DNA of 10,745 bases from Candidatus Fermentibacteraceae bacterium (GCA_021162285.1 JAGGYZ010000138.1:1-10745), one strand, 5' to 3'; positions 1 through 6,127 are shown, counted from the stretch's first letter. The notes: generated by a model from the letters alone, not told the origin. Numbers and translations: made by a program.

Positions 1-537
1 GACAAGTGGAACTACAAGGTTCCCTTTGTCTGCGGAGCCACTGTGCTTGAAGAGGCCCTCAGAAGAATAGCTGAAGGTGCTGCAATGATCCGCACAAAAG
101 GCGAAGCCGGTACAGGTAATGTTGTTGAGGCGGTTCGCCATGCCCGTTCGGTTCTAGGACAGATCAAAAGGCTTCAGGCAGCTCCCTTTGAAGAGCTTAT
201 GTCCATGGCCAAGGTTATGGGTGCCCCATACGAACTTGTTAAATACGTTCATGAAAACGGTAAACTGCCGGTGGTGAACTTCGCTGCGGGAGGAATAGCA
301 ACACCTGCAGACGCAGCTCTGATGATGCAGCTCGGTCTGGACGGCGTTTTCGTCGGCAGCGGCATCTTCAAAAGCGGTAATCCTGCAAAGAGAGCAAAAG
401 CCATCGTTGAAGCTGTGAGTCAGTTCGACAAACCTGATGTTATTGCAAAAGTCAGTGGCGGGCTTGGAGAAGCCATGGTTGGCATCAACATCTCCACTAT
501 TCCTGAAAACGAAAGAATGGCTGGCAGAGGCTGGTAA
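1..537 (+). CDS. pdxS: Pyridoxal 5'-phosphate synthase, PdxS (lyase/synthase) subunit, 3' part only
   Basis: The reading frame is open from base 1, so the 5' part lies outside the window; 178 residues are visible. PdxS builds pyridoxal 5'-phosphate from ribose 5-phosphate, glyceraldehyde 3-phosphate and ammonia, the ammonia being channelled from PdxT. Visible family signatures are the VPFVCGA strand near the start, the MIRTKGEAGTGN segment (bases 85–120), whose lysine corresponds to the second catalytic lysine (Lys149 in Bacillus subtilis), the FAAGGIATPADAALMMQLG phosphate-binding stretch and the GVFVGSGIFKS loop. The first catalytic lysine must lie upstream. The C-terminus is ordinary for the family. 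The stop (535–537) is one base from the pdxT start, the usual pdxS–pdxT order. Identification is very secure; only completeness is unknown. Confidence 0.97.
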   Translation, partial: DKWNYKVPFVCGATVLEEALRRIAEGAAMIRTKGEAGTGNVVEAVRHARSVLGQIKRLQAAPFEELMSMAKVMGAPYELVKYVHENGKLPVVNFAAGGIATPADAALMMQLGLDGVFVGSGIFKSGNPAKRAKAIVEAVSQFDKPDVIAKVSGGLGEAMVGINISTIPENERMAGRGW

Positions 538-538
538 A

Positions 539-1135
539 ATGAAACCATACATCGGTGTTCTTGCCCTTCAGGGGGGGGTATCGGAGCATGTGAACATGCT
601 GCAGAGCATAGCTTGTTCCACAGTGGAGGTACGCCTTCCGGAAGACCTTTCCGGGATACACGGCCTGATAATGCCCGGCGGAGAGTCCACTGCACTTATC
701 AGGCTGCTCAATCGGTGGAACCTCGTCTCCCCCATCAAAAAACTTGCTGAAGCAGGCATTCCGGTCTGGGGTACCTGCGCCGGAGCCATACTTCTGTCCA
801 GTGAGATCACCGAAAAAAGCCACAGGGTCGATCAACCCTCCCTTGAACTTGTCCCTGTCCGCGCTGAAAGAAACAGCTTCGGCAGGCAGTCGGCAAGCTT
901 TCAGGAGAATCTTGTGATCAAAGGTCTTGAAGAACCCTTTCCAGGTGTGTTCATAAGGGCACCGCTTCTGTTCCCACTTTCAGATAAAGCGGAAGTGCTG
1001 TGCTCTGTAAAAGAAGGGGCTGTCTTCATAAAGAGTGGAAACATCTGGCTCAGCAGTTTTCATCCTGAGCTCACAGATGACAGCAGGATTCACACAATGT
1101 TCGTGGAGGGTGCGGTAGTTGGCTCTCAGCCCTGA
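539..1135 (+). CDS. pdxT: Pyridoxal 5'-phosphate synthase, PdxT (glutaminase) subunit
   Basis: A 198-residue class I glutamine amidotransferase that releases ammonia from glutamine and passes it to PdxS. The length matches the family (about 190–200). The start is the ATG at 539, giving MKPYIGVLALQG, the normal PdxT N-terminus; AGAGG at 526–530 is the likely ribosome binding site. A longer in-frame version from 437 would run through the pdxS coding region and is rejected. Catalytic features are visible: GGES at 47–50, the nucleophile Cys80 in GTCAG, RNSFGRQ at 111–117, and the His175/Glu177 pair in SFHPEL. An eight-G run at 571–578 sits in codons 11–13, but the frame stays intact. The gene follows pdxS by one base and overlaps the next gene by 17 bases, so translational coupling is likely. 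Confidence 0.97.
   Translation: MKPYIGVLALQGGVSEHVNMLQSIACSTVEVRLPEDLSGIHGLIMPGGESTALIRLLNRWNLVSPIKKLAEAGIPVWGTCAGAILLSSEITEKSHRVDQPSLELVPVRAERNSFGRQSASFQENLVIKGLEEPFPGVFIRAPLLFPLSDKAEVLCSVKEGAVFIKSGNIWLSSFHPELTDDSRIHTMFVEGAVVGSQP
1105..1110 (+). promoter_or_regulatory. Ribosome binding site deciding the TTG start of the DUF89 gene
   Basis: GGAGGG lies inside the end of pdxT, eight bases before TTG at 1119. An in-frame TAG at 1116–1118 directly precedes this TTG, so no longer version of the gene is possible. The site therefore fixes the start. Confidence 0.7.
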
Positions 1136-1997
1136 CACTGAGTGTTTCGAGTGTTTCAAACGGGGTTTCTCCGATTTTACGGCAAGGGCAGGTCTACCAC
1201 CTGAAGACTGCGACAGACTCATTGCAATGGTTAACGAAAACCTTGAAAAAGGATTGACTCCCCCTGTTGCAGGCACAGAATCATGGGCATTGCTCAGAGA
1301 GCTTTCCAAAACCGGCAGTGACATTTTCGCAGGTGAAAAGAAACACTTTACAAAGCAGATGCTGCTTCACTACGACAGGTTGAAAACCACTTTTCTGAAT
1401 TCCAGGAACCCGGAGTCCAGGGCTCTTGCCGCTGGAACATGGTGCAACCTGGTGGACAGTGGACAGGGGACTCCACTACCAAAAATACAAGACCTTGTGC
1501 AGACTTTTTCAACTCCTCTGACTGTAGACCGGTCTACAGAATTTCTTGAATCCCTCAGGCAGGCTGACACACTTCTCGTTCTTGGAGACAATGCCGGTGA
1601 AACGGTTATAGACCGTCTGTTTCTGGACATCACATCGTTCAGGGGAAACAGGTACTACATGACCCGCGAGCTTCCTGTGATGAACGATGCAACTGTCAGT
1701 GACGCGGAAATGGCAGGTCTTGATCTGGTTGCCGAGCTGGTTTCCAGCGGAATCGATGTTCCGGCAGTTATCCCGGAAATGCTCACCGGAAAAGCAAAAC
1801 AAATATACGATTCCGCTGATATCATTCTGGCCAAAGGGCAGGGTAACCTTGAAGGGTTGTTTGGCTTGAACGACTCCAGAGTTTATCATTCATTTGTTGT
1901 GAAGTGTCCTGTGGTTTCCAGGGCCACTGGAATTCCCATGGGAAGCGGAGTTTTCTGCCGGCTTGCCGGCACTGGAGGTAAAATTGCCTATCTATGA
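1119..1997 (+). CDS. DUF89 / ARMT1-like metal-dependent phosphatase (damage-control type)
   Basis: A 292-residue protein of the DUF89 family, whose characterised members are metal-dependent phosphatases acting on small phosphorylated or damaged metabolites. It starts at TTG 1119, directly after an in-frame stop, with GGAGGG upstream. It has the stand-alone prokaryotic layout: an N-terminal ECxxC pair (Cys9, Cys12), a helical N-terminal part, then the catalytic core with GDNAGE at 156–161 (Asp157 and Asn158 are likely metal ligands), Asp165, the PVMNDAT segment at 186–192 holding another probable metal-binding acidic residue, KGQGNLEGL at 239–247, and VKCP at 261–264 near the C-terminus. All key motifs are intact. 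It overlaps pdxT by 17 bases and the next gene by 14, so it is co-translated with vitamin B6 synthesis genes. The family call is strong. The substrate is unknown; a phosphate ester linked to PdxS chemistry is my inference. Confidence 0.88.
   Translation: MALSPDTECFECFKRGFSDFTARAGLPPEDCDRLIAMVNENLEKGLTPPVAGTESWALLRELSKTGSDIFAGEKKHFTKQMLLHYDRLKTTFLNSRNPESRALAAGTWCNLVDSGQGTPLPKIQDLVQTFSTPLTVDRSTEFLESLRQADTLLVLGDNAGETVIDRLFLDITSFRGNRYYMTRELPVMNDATVSDAEMAGLDLVAELVSSGIDVPAVIPEMLTGKAKQIYDSADIILAKGQGNLEGLFGLNDSRVYHSFVVKCPVVSRATGIPMGSGVFCRLAGTGGKIAYL
1974..1979 (+). promoter_or_regulatory. Ribosome binding site deciding the TTG start of the FmdB-type gene
   Basis: GGAGGT lies four bases before TTG at 1984. 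It supports a protein beginning (M)PIYEYYC, the canonical FmdB start, rather than the ATG at 1963, which would add seven residues and has no comparable site. Confidence 0.65.
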
Positions 1998-2385
1998 GTA
2001 CTACTGCAGCGAATGCAACACCATATATCAGTTCCTCGTCCGCAGTGAAAGAAAAGAAATCAAATGTCCCAAATGTGGAAACGACAATCTTGAAAGAGTC
2101 ATGAGCCAGTTCTCAACCTCCTCTTCAAAAGCAAAGTCGGATGATGACTTCGCAGCTGACATGGCTGACATAGACGAAAATGATCCCAGATCAATGGCAA
2201 AGGCAGTCCGCAGAATGGCTGATGACATGGGCGAAGATCTTGGCCCGGAACTGGAACACGCCCTGGAGCGCCTTGAAGCAGGAGAAGACCCCGAGAAGGT
2301 GGAACAGGAACTTGAAGAGATGGGCTTCAGCGAAGACGGTGCTCTGCCCTCTTCTGCACCGGGCCGCGACCCCGGCCTGTACTGA
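1984..2385 (+). CDS. FmdB-family zinc-ribbon protein with acidic C-terminal extension
   Basis: A 133-residue protein. The N-terminus reads (M)PIYEYYC, the hallmark of the FmdB/CxxC regulatory-protein family, and the zinc ribbon has Cys8-x2-Cys11 and Cys28-x2-Cys31. After about residue 40 comes a Ser/Lys linker, then a strongly acidic, probably helical part (residues about 53–118) with a DIDENDPRSMAKAVRRMAD motif and LEAGEDPEKVEQELEEMG, as in the longer members of the family. The start was chosen at TTG 1984 because it gives the conserved N-terminus and follows GGAGGT. The gene overlaps the DUF89 gene by 14 bases and shares one base with the next ATG. FmdB-like proteins have been proposed as regulators, but the role of most is not established. 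I would name it only as a small zinc-ribbon protein. Confidence 0.9.
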   Translation: MPIYEYYCSECNTIYQFLVRSERKEIKCPKCGNDNLERVMSQFSTSSSKAKSDDDFAADMADIDENDPRSMAKAVRRMADDMGEDLGPELEHALERLEAGEDPEKVEQELEEMGFSEDGALPSSAPGRDPGLY

Positions 2386-2693
2386 TGACAGATACATCAT
2401 GCATCAATAATGAGAAGTTACCTGTATGGATCATTACTACATCCGGCTGGGGCGATGATGCAATCAGTAGAATAAACGCGTATGCCGGAGTGGCGAGGAG
2501 ATGGAAACTTAACATTGAATTTTCCAGTAAACTGGGGACCTTCACCAGTTACAAATATGCCCCGGCAGCTGCAAAAAAAATACAGGAACAGAATGAAAAT
2601 ACTTTTGAAGCATACCAAAAGGAATTCGGCGAAAACTGGCAGCAGAGATTCATGGAAGAAGTTAACAGAGAATTTGCAATCTGCGGAGAATAG
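2385..2693 (+). CDS. Small hypothetical protein, 102 residues, coupled to the FmdB-type gene
   Basis: I do not recognise this protein. It begins at an ATG that shares its A with the TGA of the preceding gene (TGATG), an arrangement typical of re-initiating ribosomes; I see no separate Shine-Dalgarno. The N-terminal half is beta-like (LPVWIITTSGWGDD, then RWKLNIEF) and contains three Trp residues. The C-terminal half (about residues 60–98) is charged and helical, with a FEAYQKEFGENWQQRFMEEV stretch. There is no signal peptide or membrane span. An eight-A run at 2573–2580 lies inside the gene. Base composition falls towards its 3' end (23 G+C of 60 in 2581–2640), approaching that of the Fic gene. 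It could be the last gene of the pdx operon or the first gene of the acquired segment. Another frame (2482–2715) is also open but has lysine/arginine-rich, shadow-like composition. Confidence 0.6.
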   Translation: MTDTSCINNEKLPVWIITTSGWGDDAISRINAYAGVARRWKLNIEFSSKLGTFTSYKYAPAAAKKIQEQNENTFEAYQKEFGENWQQRFMEEVNREFAICGE

Positions 2694-2703
2694 GCACTAT
2701 ATT
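2674..2703 (+). promoter_or_regulatory. Possible sigma-70-type promoter for the Fic gene
   Basis: TTGCAA (2674–2679) and TATATT (2698–2703) are separated by 18 bases and match four and five of six consensus positions. Transcription would begin near 2710, leaving a very short leader before the ribosome binding site at 2717–2722 (GCGGAG). This would let the Fic gene be expressed independently of the upstream operon. It is a pattern match only. Confidence 0.35.
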
Positions 2704-2726
2704 CTACGCAAATAATGCGGAGAATA
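2682..2726 (+). repeat. 11-bp direct repeat TGCGGAGAATA around the Fic leader
   Basis: The identical 11-mer occurs at 2682–2692, ending within the stop codon of the small gene, and at 2716–2726, where it carries the ribosome binding site of the Fic gene. Copy starts are 34 bases apart. It may be a small duplication that created the second ribosome binding site, an insertion scar, or chance. Confidence 0.6.
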
Positions 2727-2727
2727 A

Positions 2728-3861
2728 ATGAATAGAAAAAAATACATATACCAACATGAAGAATGGCCGGATTTCATCTGGGATATCGAGACACTATCGA
2801 ATCTGCTGGCAGATGTTAGAAACACACAGGGCCGGTTGACAGGCAAAATGGAAGCTCTGGGCTTCAATCTACAAAACGAAGCTTTCCTGGAAACACTGAC
2901 AGCAGATGTATTAAAATCAAATGAAATTGAAGGTATTGTTCTAGACAAACAGGCAGTTCGTTCATCTATTGCGCACAGACTGGGAATTGATGCTGGTGGT
3001 TTGCCGCCATCTGACAGAAATATTGAAGGAATTGTTGATGTGATGTTTGATGCAACAGGTAATTTCGAGGAACCTTTAACAAAAGAAAGGCTGTTTGGCT
3101 GGCACTACGCCATGTTTCCAATGGGTAGAAGCGGGATGTATGAAATTACAGTTGGCAGCTGGCGAAATGATTCAACAGGCCCTATGCAGGTTGTTTCAGG
3201 CGCAATGGGCAAGGAAAAGGTTCACTACGAAGCACCTCCTGCAGAATTGATAGACAATGAGATAACTGTGTTTTTGAACTGGTTTAACAACAAAACTGAT
3301 ATTGATCCGGTGCTGAAAGCCGGTATAGCACACCTGTGGTTTGTAACACTGCATCCTTTTGAAGATGGAAACGGAAGAATAACCAGAGCGATTACAGATA
3401 TGCTGCTTGCCCGTTCAGATGGTCTTCCCCGAAGATTTTACAGTATGTCATCTCAAATACAGAAACAGAGAAAATCATACTATGAAATTCTTGAAAGAAC
3501 GCAGAAAGGAAAACTTGATATTACAGAATGGATAAACTGGTTTTTGAATACGCTGCGAAAAGCAATAACGAATTCGGAAGATACACTTGCGTTGATAACC
3601 AGGAAACACAGATTCTGGAATACTTACGGAACCAGAATTAAAAACGAGAGACAAAAAAGACTACTGAATAAACTTCTGGAAGGATTTACCGGAAATCTAA
3701 CAACATCCAGGTGGGCTAAAATTGCAAAGTGCTCACAGGATACCGCGTTGCGGGATATACAGGATTTGATCGACAAGGGAATACTTGTACAATCAAGTTC
3801 GGGTGGAAGAAGCACGAAATACAAATTGGCTGAAGCACAGCAGATGTACAATGGTCGGTAG
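2728..3861 (+). CDS. Fic-domain protein (probable AMP-transferase) with N-terminal inhibitory motif and C-terminal winged helix
   Basis: A 377-residue protein of the Fic family, which usually transfers AMP from ATP to hydroxyl groups of target proteins. The ATG follows GCGGAG by five bases. Domain order: an N-terminal DUF4172-like helical region with SNEIEG at 64–69, which fits the [S/T]xxxE[G/N] inhibitory motif whose glutamate (Glu68) blocks ATP binding; the Fic core; the active-site loop HPFEDGNGRITR at 209–220 with catalytic His209 and all expected acidic, Asn and Arg residues; then a C-terminal winged-helix-like segment (about 306–368) that may bind DNA. This is a self-inhibited (class II) layout, so no separate antitoxin is required. 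The gene is clearly AT-richer than neighbours: 20 G+C of 60 in 2881–2940 against 35 of 60 in groEL 6961–7020, suggesting transfer. The target protein is unknown. Confidence 0.93.
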   Translation: MNRKKYIYQHEEWPDFIWDIETLSNLLADVRNTQGRLTGKMEALGFNLQNEAFLETLTADVLKSNEIEGIVLDKQAVRSSIAHRLGIDAGGLPPSDRNIEGIVDVMFDATGNFEEPLTKERLFGWHYAMFPMGRSGMYEITVGSWRNDSTGPMQVVSGAMGKEKVHYEAPPAELIDNEITVFLNWFNNKTDIDPVLKAGIAHLWFVTLHPFEDGNGRITRAITDMLLARSDGLPRRFYSMSSQIQKQRKSYYEILERTQKGKLDITEWINWFLNTLRKAITNSEDTLALITRKHRFWNTYGTRIKNERQKRLLNKLLEGFTGNLTTSRWAKIAKCSQDTALRDIQDLIDKGILVQSSSGGRSTKYKLAEAQQMYNGR

Positions 3862-3877
3862 AGTTTACACTTAAACT
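3862..3877. repeat. Short inverted repeat just after the Fic stop codon
   Basis: AGTTTA (3862–3867) and TAAACT (3872–3877) form a perfect 6-bp stem with a CACT loop directly after the Fic stop. It is AT-rich and lacks a following T run, so it is a weak candidate for a transcript end. The rest of the gap to the hutH stop (to 4005) holds no gene or RNA that I can recognise. Confidence 0.35.
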
Positions 3878-4005
3878 AAATCAGTCAGCAACGTGCAGCA
3901 CTGAACAGAAGTGCGGAAAACACAGCCACTGCGTATATATGCGAAACCGTCACAGTACGTTCAACGCACTGCGATAAATCTATACCCCAAACCAACAGAT
4001 ATTCA

Positions 4006-5505
4006 TTACAGGCTGAAGCTCCCCTCCCGTATAAGGCAGGCCACTGCCTCTATGTCTCCCACAAACTGCCGGTCGGTTTCCAGAGGTGGGAACACTGCTG
4101 AAACTGTGTTAAAAGTTTTCTGTGTCCCTTTCCCCATGCGACCGCGATCAAGATACCTGTGTGCCTGAACTGCAGCAACAAGCTCTGTGGCCAGCACATG
4201 ACAGCTGTTTCTGACAATATCAGACGCCTGTCTTGCTGCGGTTGTACCCATGCTTACATGGTCTTCCTGGCAGCCACTTACAGAAATGCTGTCCACGCTT
4301 GCCGGATGAGCCAGAACCTTGTTCTCACTCACAAGAGAGGCGGCGGTGTATTGTGCAATCATCAAGCCTGAGTTGATTCCGGGAGACGCGGCAAGAAACG
4401 CCGGCAGTCCGCTTAAGTCCGGGTTAAGCAGTCTTTCTGTTCTTCTCTCGGAAATGTTGGCGAGCTCCGCGATGGCTATCTTGAGATGATCCGCAGCAAG
4501 GGCAACAGGCTGACCGTGAAAGTTGCCACCGCTCACAGCGCGGCCGTCTTCCATAAGCAGTGGGTTATCTGTAACCGCTTTCAGTTCTCTTTCAAGCGTG
4601 GTCTTTATGTACTTAAGAGCATCTCTTGAGGCACCGTGAACCTGAGGTGTGCATCGGAGTGAATAGGCATCCTGTACCTTGCCGCAGGAAGGGTGGCTGT
4701 GGATTATTTCCGAATCCTCCAGATGGCTGCTGATCAACCCTGCCGATTCAAGGGCTCCAGGATGAGGTCTGAGACCGATAAGCTCGGGATCCAGAGCAGC
4801 ATCTGTACCCAGAAGAGCCTCGAGTGTGATGGCTGCAGTGGCATCTGCAGCATCCATCAAACTCTCCGCGTCCAGCATGGCGGTGCATAGAACTGCAGTC
4901 ATTGCCTGTGTGCCATTGATAAGGGCAAGTCCTTCCTTGGCCTGGAGCTTAACAGGCGTGATTCCGATCTCTTCAAGAGCTTCAGCACCGGAAACAATCA
5001 CACCGTCCTCATCAATACATTCACCCTCCCCCAGTATGGGAAGGCACATGTGGGCAAGGGGAGCCAGGTCGCCTGAGGCTCCCAGAGAGCCCTGAGAGGG
5101 AACGACAGGCAGGTAACTGCTGTTTCCCAGTTTGATCAGGGCATCTACTGTTTCAAGCCTTATCCCGCTCCGCCCTCTGGCAAGAGAAACAACCCTGAGG
5201 AATATCATTATTCTGACAACACTGGACGGGAACAATTCACCGGTACTGCAGGCATGACTCAGCAGCAGATTCCTCTGAAGAAGCCCAAGTTCGTCCGGCT
5301 GTATCACAGTGCTTGCAAGACGGCCGAAGCCTGTGTTTACTCCATAGATAGGCTCTCCCGAATTCAGAAGACTCTGTATGCTGGACCGGGCCTTTTTGAT
5401 AGCTTCCACTGCATCTGAGCCGAGTTCAAACGACGCACCCTCTGCAATCTGACCTACCTGATCCAGCGTTGTACCTGTGGTATTTATAATAATCTTCGAC
5501 AACAT
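4006..5505 (-). CDS. hutH: Histidine ammonia-lyase
   Basis: A complete 499-residue enzyme that removes ammonia from L-histidine to give urocanate, the first step of histidine degradation, in the cytoplasm as a homotetramer. The ATG at 5505–5503 follows GGAGG by five to six bases. The Ala143-Ser144-Gly145 triad that cyclises into the MIO electrophile is intact in GSLGASGDLAPLAH. Other active-site residues are in place: Tyr54 in YGVNTGFG, His84, Asn197 in INGTQ, Gln278/Tyr281/Arg284 in the KVQDAYSLRC segment, Phe329 in GGNFH and Glu414 in CQEDH. Numbering runs about one residue off the Pseudomonas putida enzyme. The His84 position and overall pattern favour histidine over phenylalanine or tyrosine as substrate. 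No hutU, hutI or hutG is in the window, so it stands alone here. No clear downstream terminator was found. Confidence 0.97.
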   Translation of the reverse strand: MLSKIIINTTGTTLDQVGQIAEGASFELGSDAVEAIKKARSSIQSLLNSGEPIYGVNTGFGRLASTVIQPDELGLLQRNLLLSHACSTGELFPSSVVRIMIFLRVVSLARGRSGIRLETVDALIKLGNSSYLPVVPSQGSLGASGDLAPLAHMCLPILGEGECIDEDGVIVSGAEALEEIGITPVKLQAKEGLALINGTQAMTAVLCTAMLDAESLMDAADATAAITLEALLGTDAALDPELIGLRPHPGALESAGLISSHLEDSEIIHSHPSCGKVQDAYSLRCTPQVHGASRDALKYIKTTLERELKAVTDNPLLMEDGRAVSGGNFHGQPVALAADHLKIAIAELANISERRTERLLNPDLSGLPAFLAASPGINSGLMIAQYTAASLVSENKVLAHPASVDSISVSGCQEDHVSMGTTAARQASDIVRNSCHVLATELVAAVQAHRYLDRGRMGKGTQKTFNTVSAVFPPLETDRQFVGDIEAVACLIREGSFSL

Positions 5506-5646
5506 TTTTACCTCCGTGTCTTAAGCACACATTCCTGAATTTTTCTTTACTCCGGGAATATACGAAACCAGCAAACCCACCACGACAATCTCCGTGTGTC
5601 AAACTGGCACAGACACCCTGTAATCCTCTAAACCTGTAATGCTGGT

Positions 5647-5676
5647 TGCAAAGGTATCACTGCTTTTATCTTTGCA
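5647..5676. promoter_or_regulatory. Inverted repeat TGCAAAG-N16-CTTTGCA, possible operator
   Basis: TGCAAAG at 5647–5653 and CTTTGCA at 5670–5676 are perfect inverted copies with a 16-base spacer, about 40 bases upstream of the putative groESL promoter. The dyad has the size expected for a dimeric regulator's site. No known operator consensus was recognised. Confidence 0.4.
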
Positions 5677-5717
5677 GCGCATGTAATTGGAAGATTCATA
5701 ACAAAAACCGTTTGCTC

Positions 5718-5733
5718 TGGCACAAACTATGCT
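5718..5733 (+). promoter_or_regulatory. Sigma-54-like promoter upstream of groESL
   Basis: TGGCACAAACTATGCT matches the -24/-12 consensus TGGCACRNNNNTTGCW at all but one defined position (A for the first T of TTGC), with GG and GC at the required spacing. Transcription would start near 5744, leaving a leader of about 72 bases. A sigma-70 alternative overlaps: TTGCTC (5712–5717) and TGTAAT (5736–5741) with an 18-base spacer. Sequence alone cannot decide between them. Confidence 0.45.
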
Positions 5734-5801
5734 TTTGTAATGAACTGCAGATTTAGACTGAAAATACAGTTCGCATCATGCCAGACGAACATTCTCTTTG
5801 A

Positions 5802-5808
5802 AAGGAGA
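5802..5808 (+). promoter_or_regulatory. Ribosome binding site deciding the GTG start of groES
   Basis: AAGGAGA lies eight bases ahead of GTG at 5816. An upstream in-frame TTG at 5798 would place this site inside the coding region and add six residues absent from GroES proteins, so the GTG is the start. Confidence 0.75.
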
Positions 5809-5815
5809 TCATAAA

Positions 5816-6115
5816 GTGGCAGAAGTGAAAATTAAACCTCTCTTCGACAGAATTGTGGTAAGACGCGAAGAGGCAAGAGAAGTGATCATGGGTGGAATAG
5901 TTATTCCTGACACTGCAAAAGAAAAACCAATGGAGGGAACCGTAATCGCTGTGGGACAGGGCAGGCGCGGAGACTCCGGTGAGTTCATTGCTCCTGTTGT
6001 TAAGGAGGAAGACAAAATCCTTCTGGGTAAGTATTCCGGTACAGAGGTTAAGGTAAACGGTGAAGACTTGGTGATCATCCGCGAGGAAGACATTCTAGCC
6101 GTTATTGAAAACTAA
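5816..6115 (+). CDS. groES: Co-chaperonin GroES (Cpn10)
   Basis: A 99-residue protein that forms the heptameric lid of the GroEL folding chamber in the cytoplasm. With the GTG start it reads (M)AEVKIKPLFDRIVVRR, the standard N-terminus. The mobile loop that contacts GroEL is visible as the EEAREVIMGGIVIPDTAKEKP segment, its hydrophobic tripeptide IVI intact. It is followed by the EGTVIAVGQGRR strand-turn and the C-terminal EDLVIIREEDILAVIEN. The length is normal (family about 95–100). The stop at 6113–6115 is 12 bases from the groEL ATG and overlaps the groEL ribosome binding site, so the pair is one transcript. Confidence 0.97.
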   Translation: MAEVKIKPLFDRIVVRREEAREVIMGGIVIPDTAKEKPMEGTVIAVGQGRRGDSGEFIAPVVKEEDKILLGKYSGTEVKVNGEDLVIIREEDILAVIEN

Positions 6116-6127
6116 GGAGACACAGAA

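Larger units (their letters stand above)
5506..5815. other. Divergent regulatory region between hutH and groES
   Basis: These 310 bases hold no convincing gene. On the minus strand lie the hutH ribosome binding site (GGAGG, complement of 5511–5515) and a weak TATATT box (complement of 5557–5562) without a good -35. On the plus strand lie a sigma-54-like promoter, a 7-bp inverted repeat and four TGTAAT hexamers, listed separately, and the groES ribosome binding site. A 5-bp inverted repeat GTGTC/GACAC (5596–5600, 5612–5616) surrounds another TGGCACA. I found neither a CIRCE element (TTAGCACTC-N9-GAGTGCTAA) nor a sigma-32-type heat-shock promoter (CTTGAA with CCCCAT). Confidence 0.6.

Noticed and set aside
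437..538. Longer in-frame start for pdxT
   Set aside because: It overlaps pdxS and adds 34 residues absent from PdxT; the ATG at 539 gives the canonical N-terminus.
2728..3861. Fic gene plus the upstream small gene as a Fic/antitoxin pair
   Set aside because: The Fic protein carries its own inhibitory SNEIEG motif, and the small protein has no such motif, so a classical fic toxin–antitoxin pair is not supported.
3862..4005. Small RNA or tRNA gene between the Fic gene and hutH
   Set aside because: Only short, weak stems are present; no cloverleaf, T run or promoter pair was found.
5605..5620. Second sigma-54-like site starting TGGCACA
   Set aside because: The -24 half is good, but there is no GC at the -12 position at the required spacing (it reads CCCTG).
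5506..5815. CIRCE element or sigma-32 heat-shock promoter for groESL
   Set aside because: I searched by eye for TTAGCACTC/GAGTGCTAA halves and for CTTGAA with CCCCAT and found neither.
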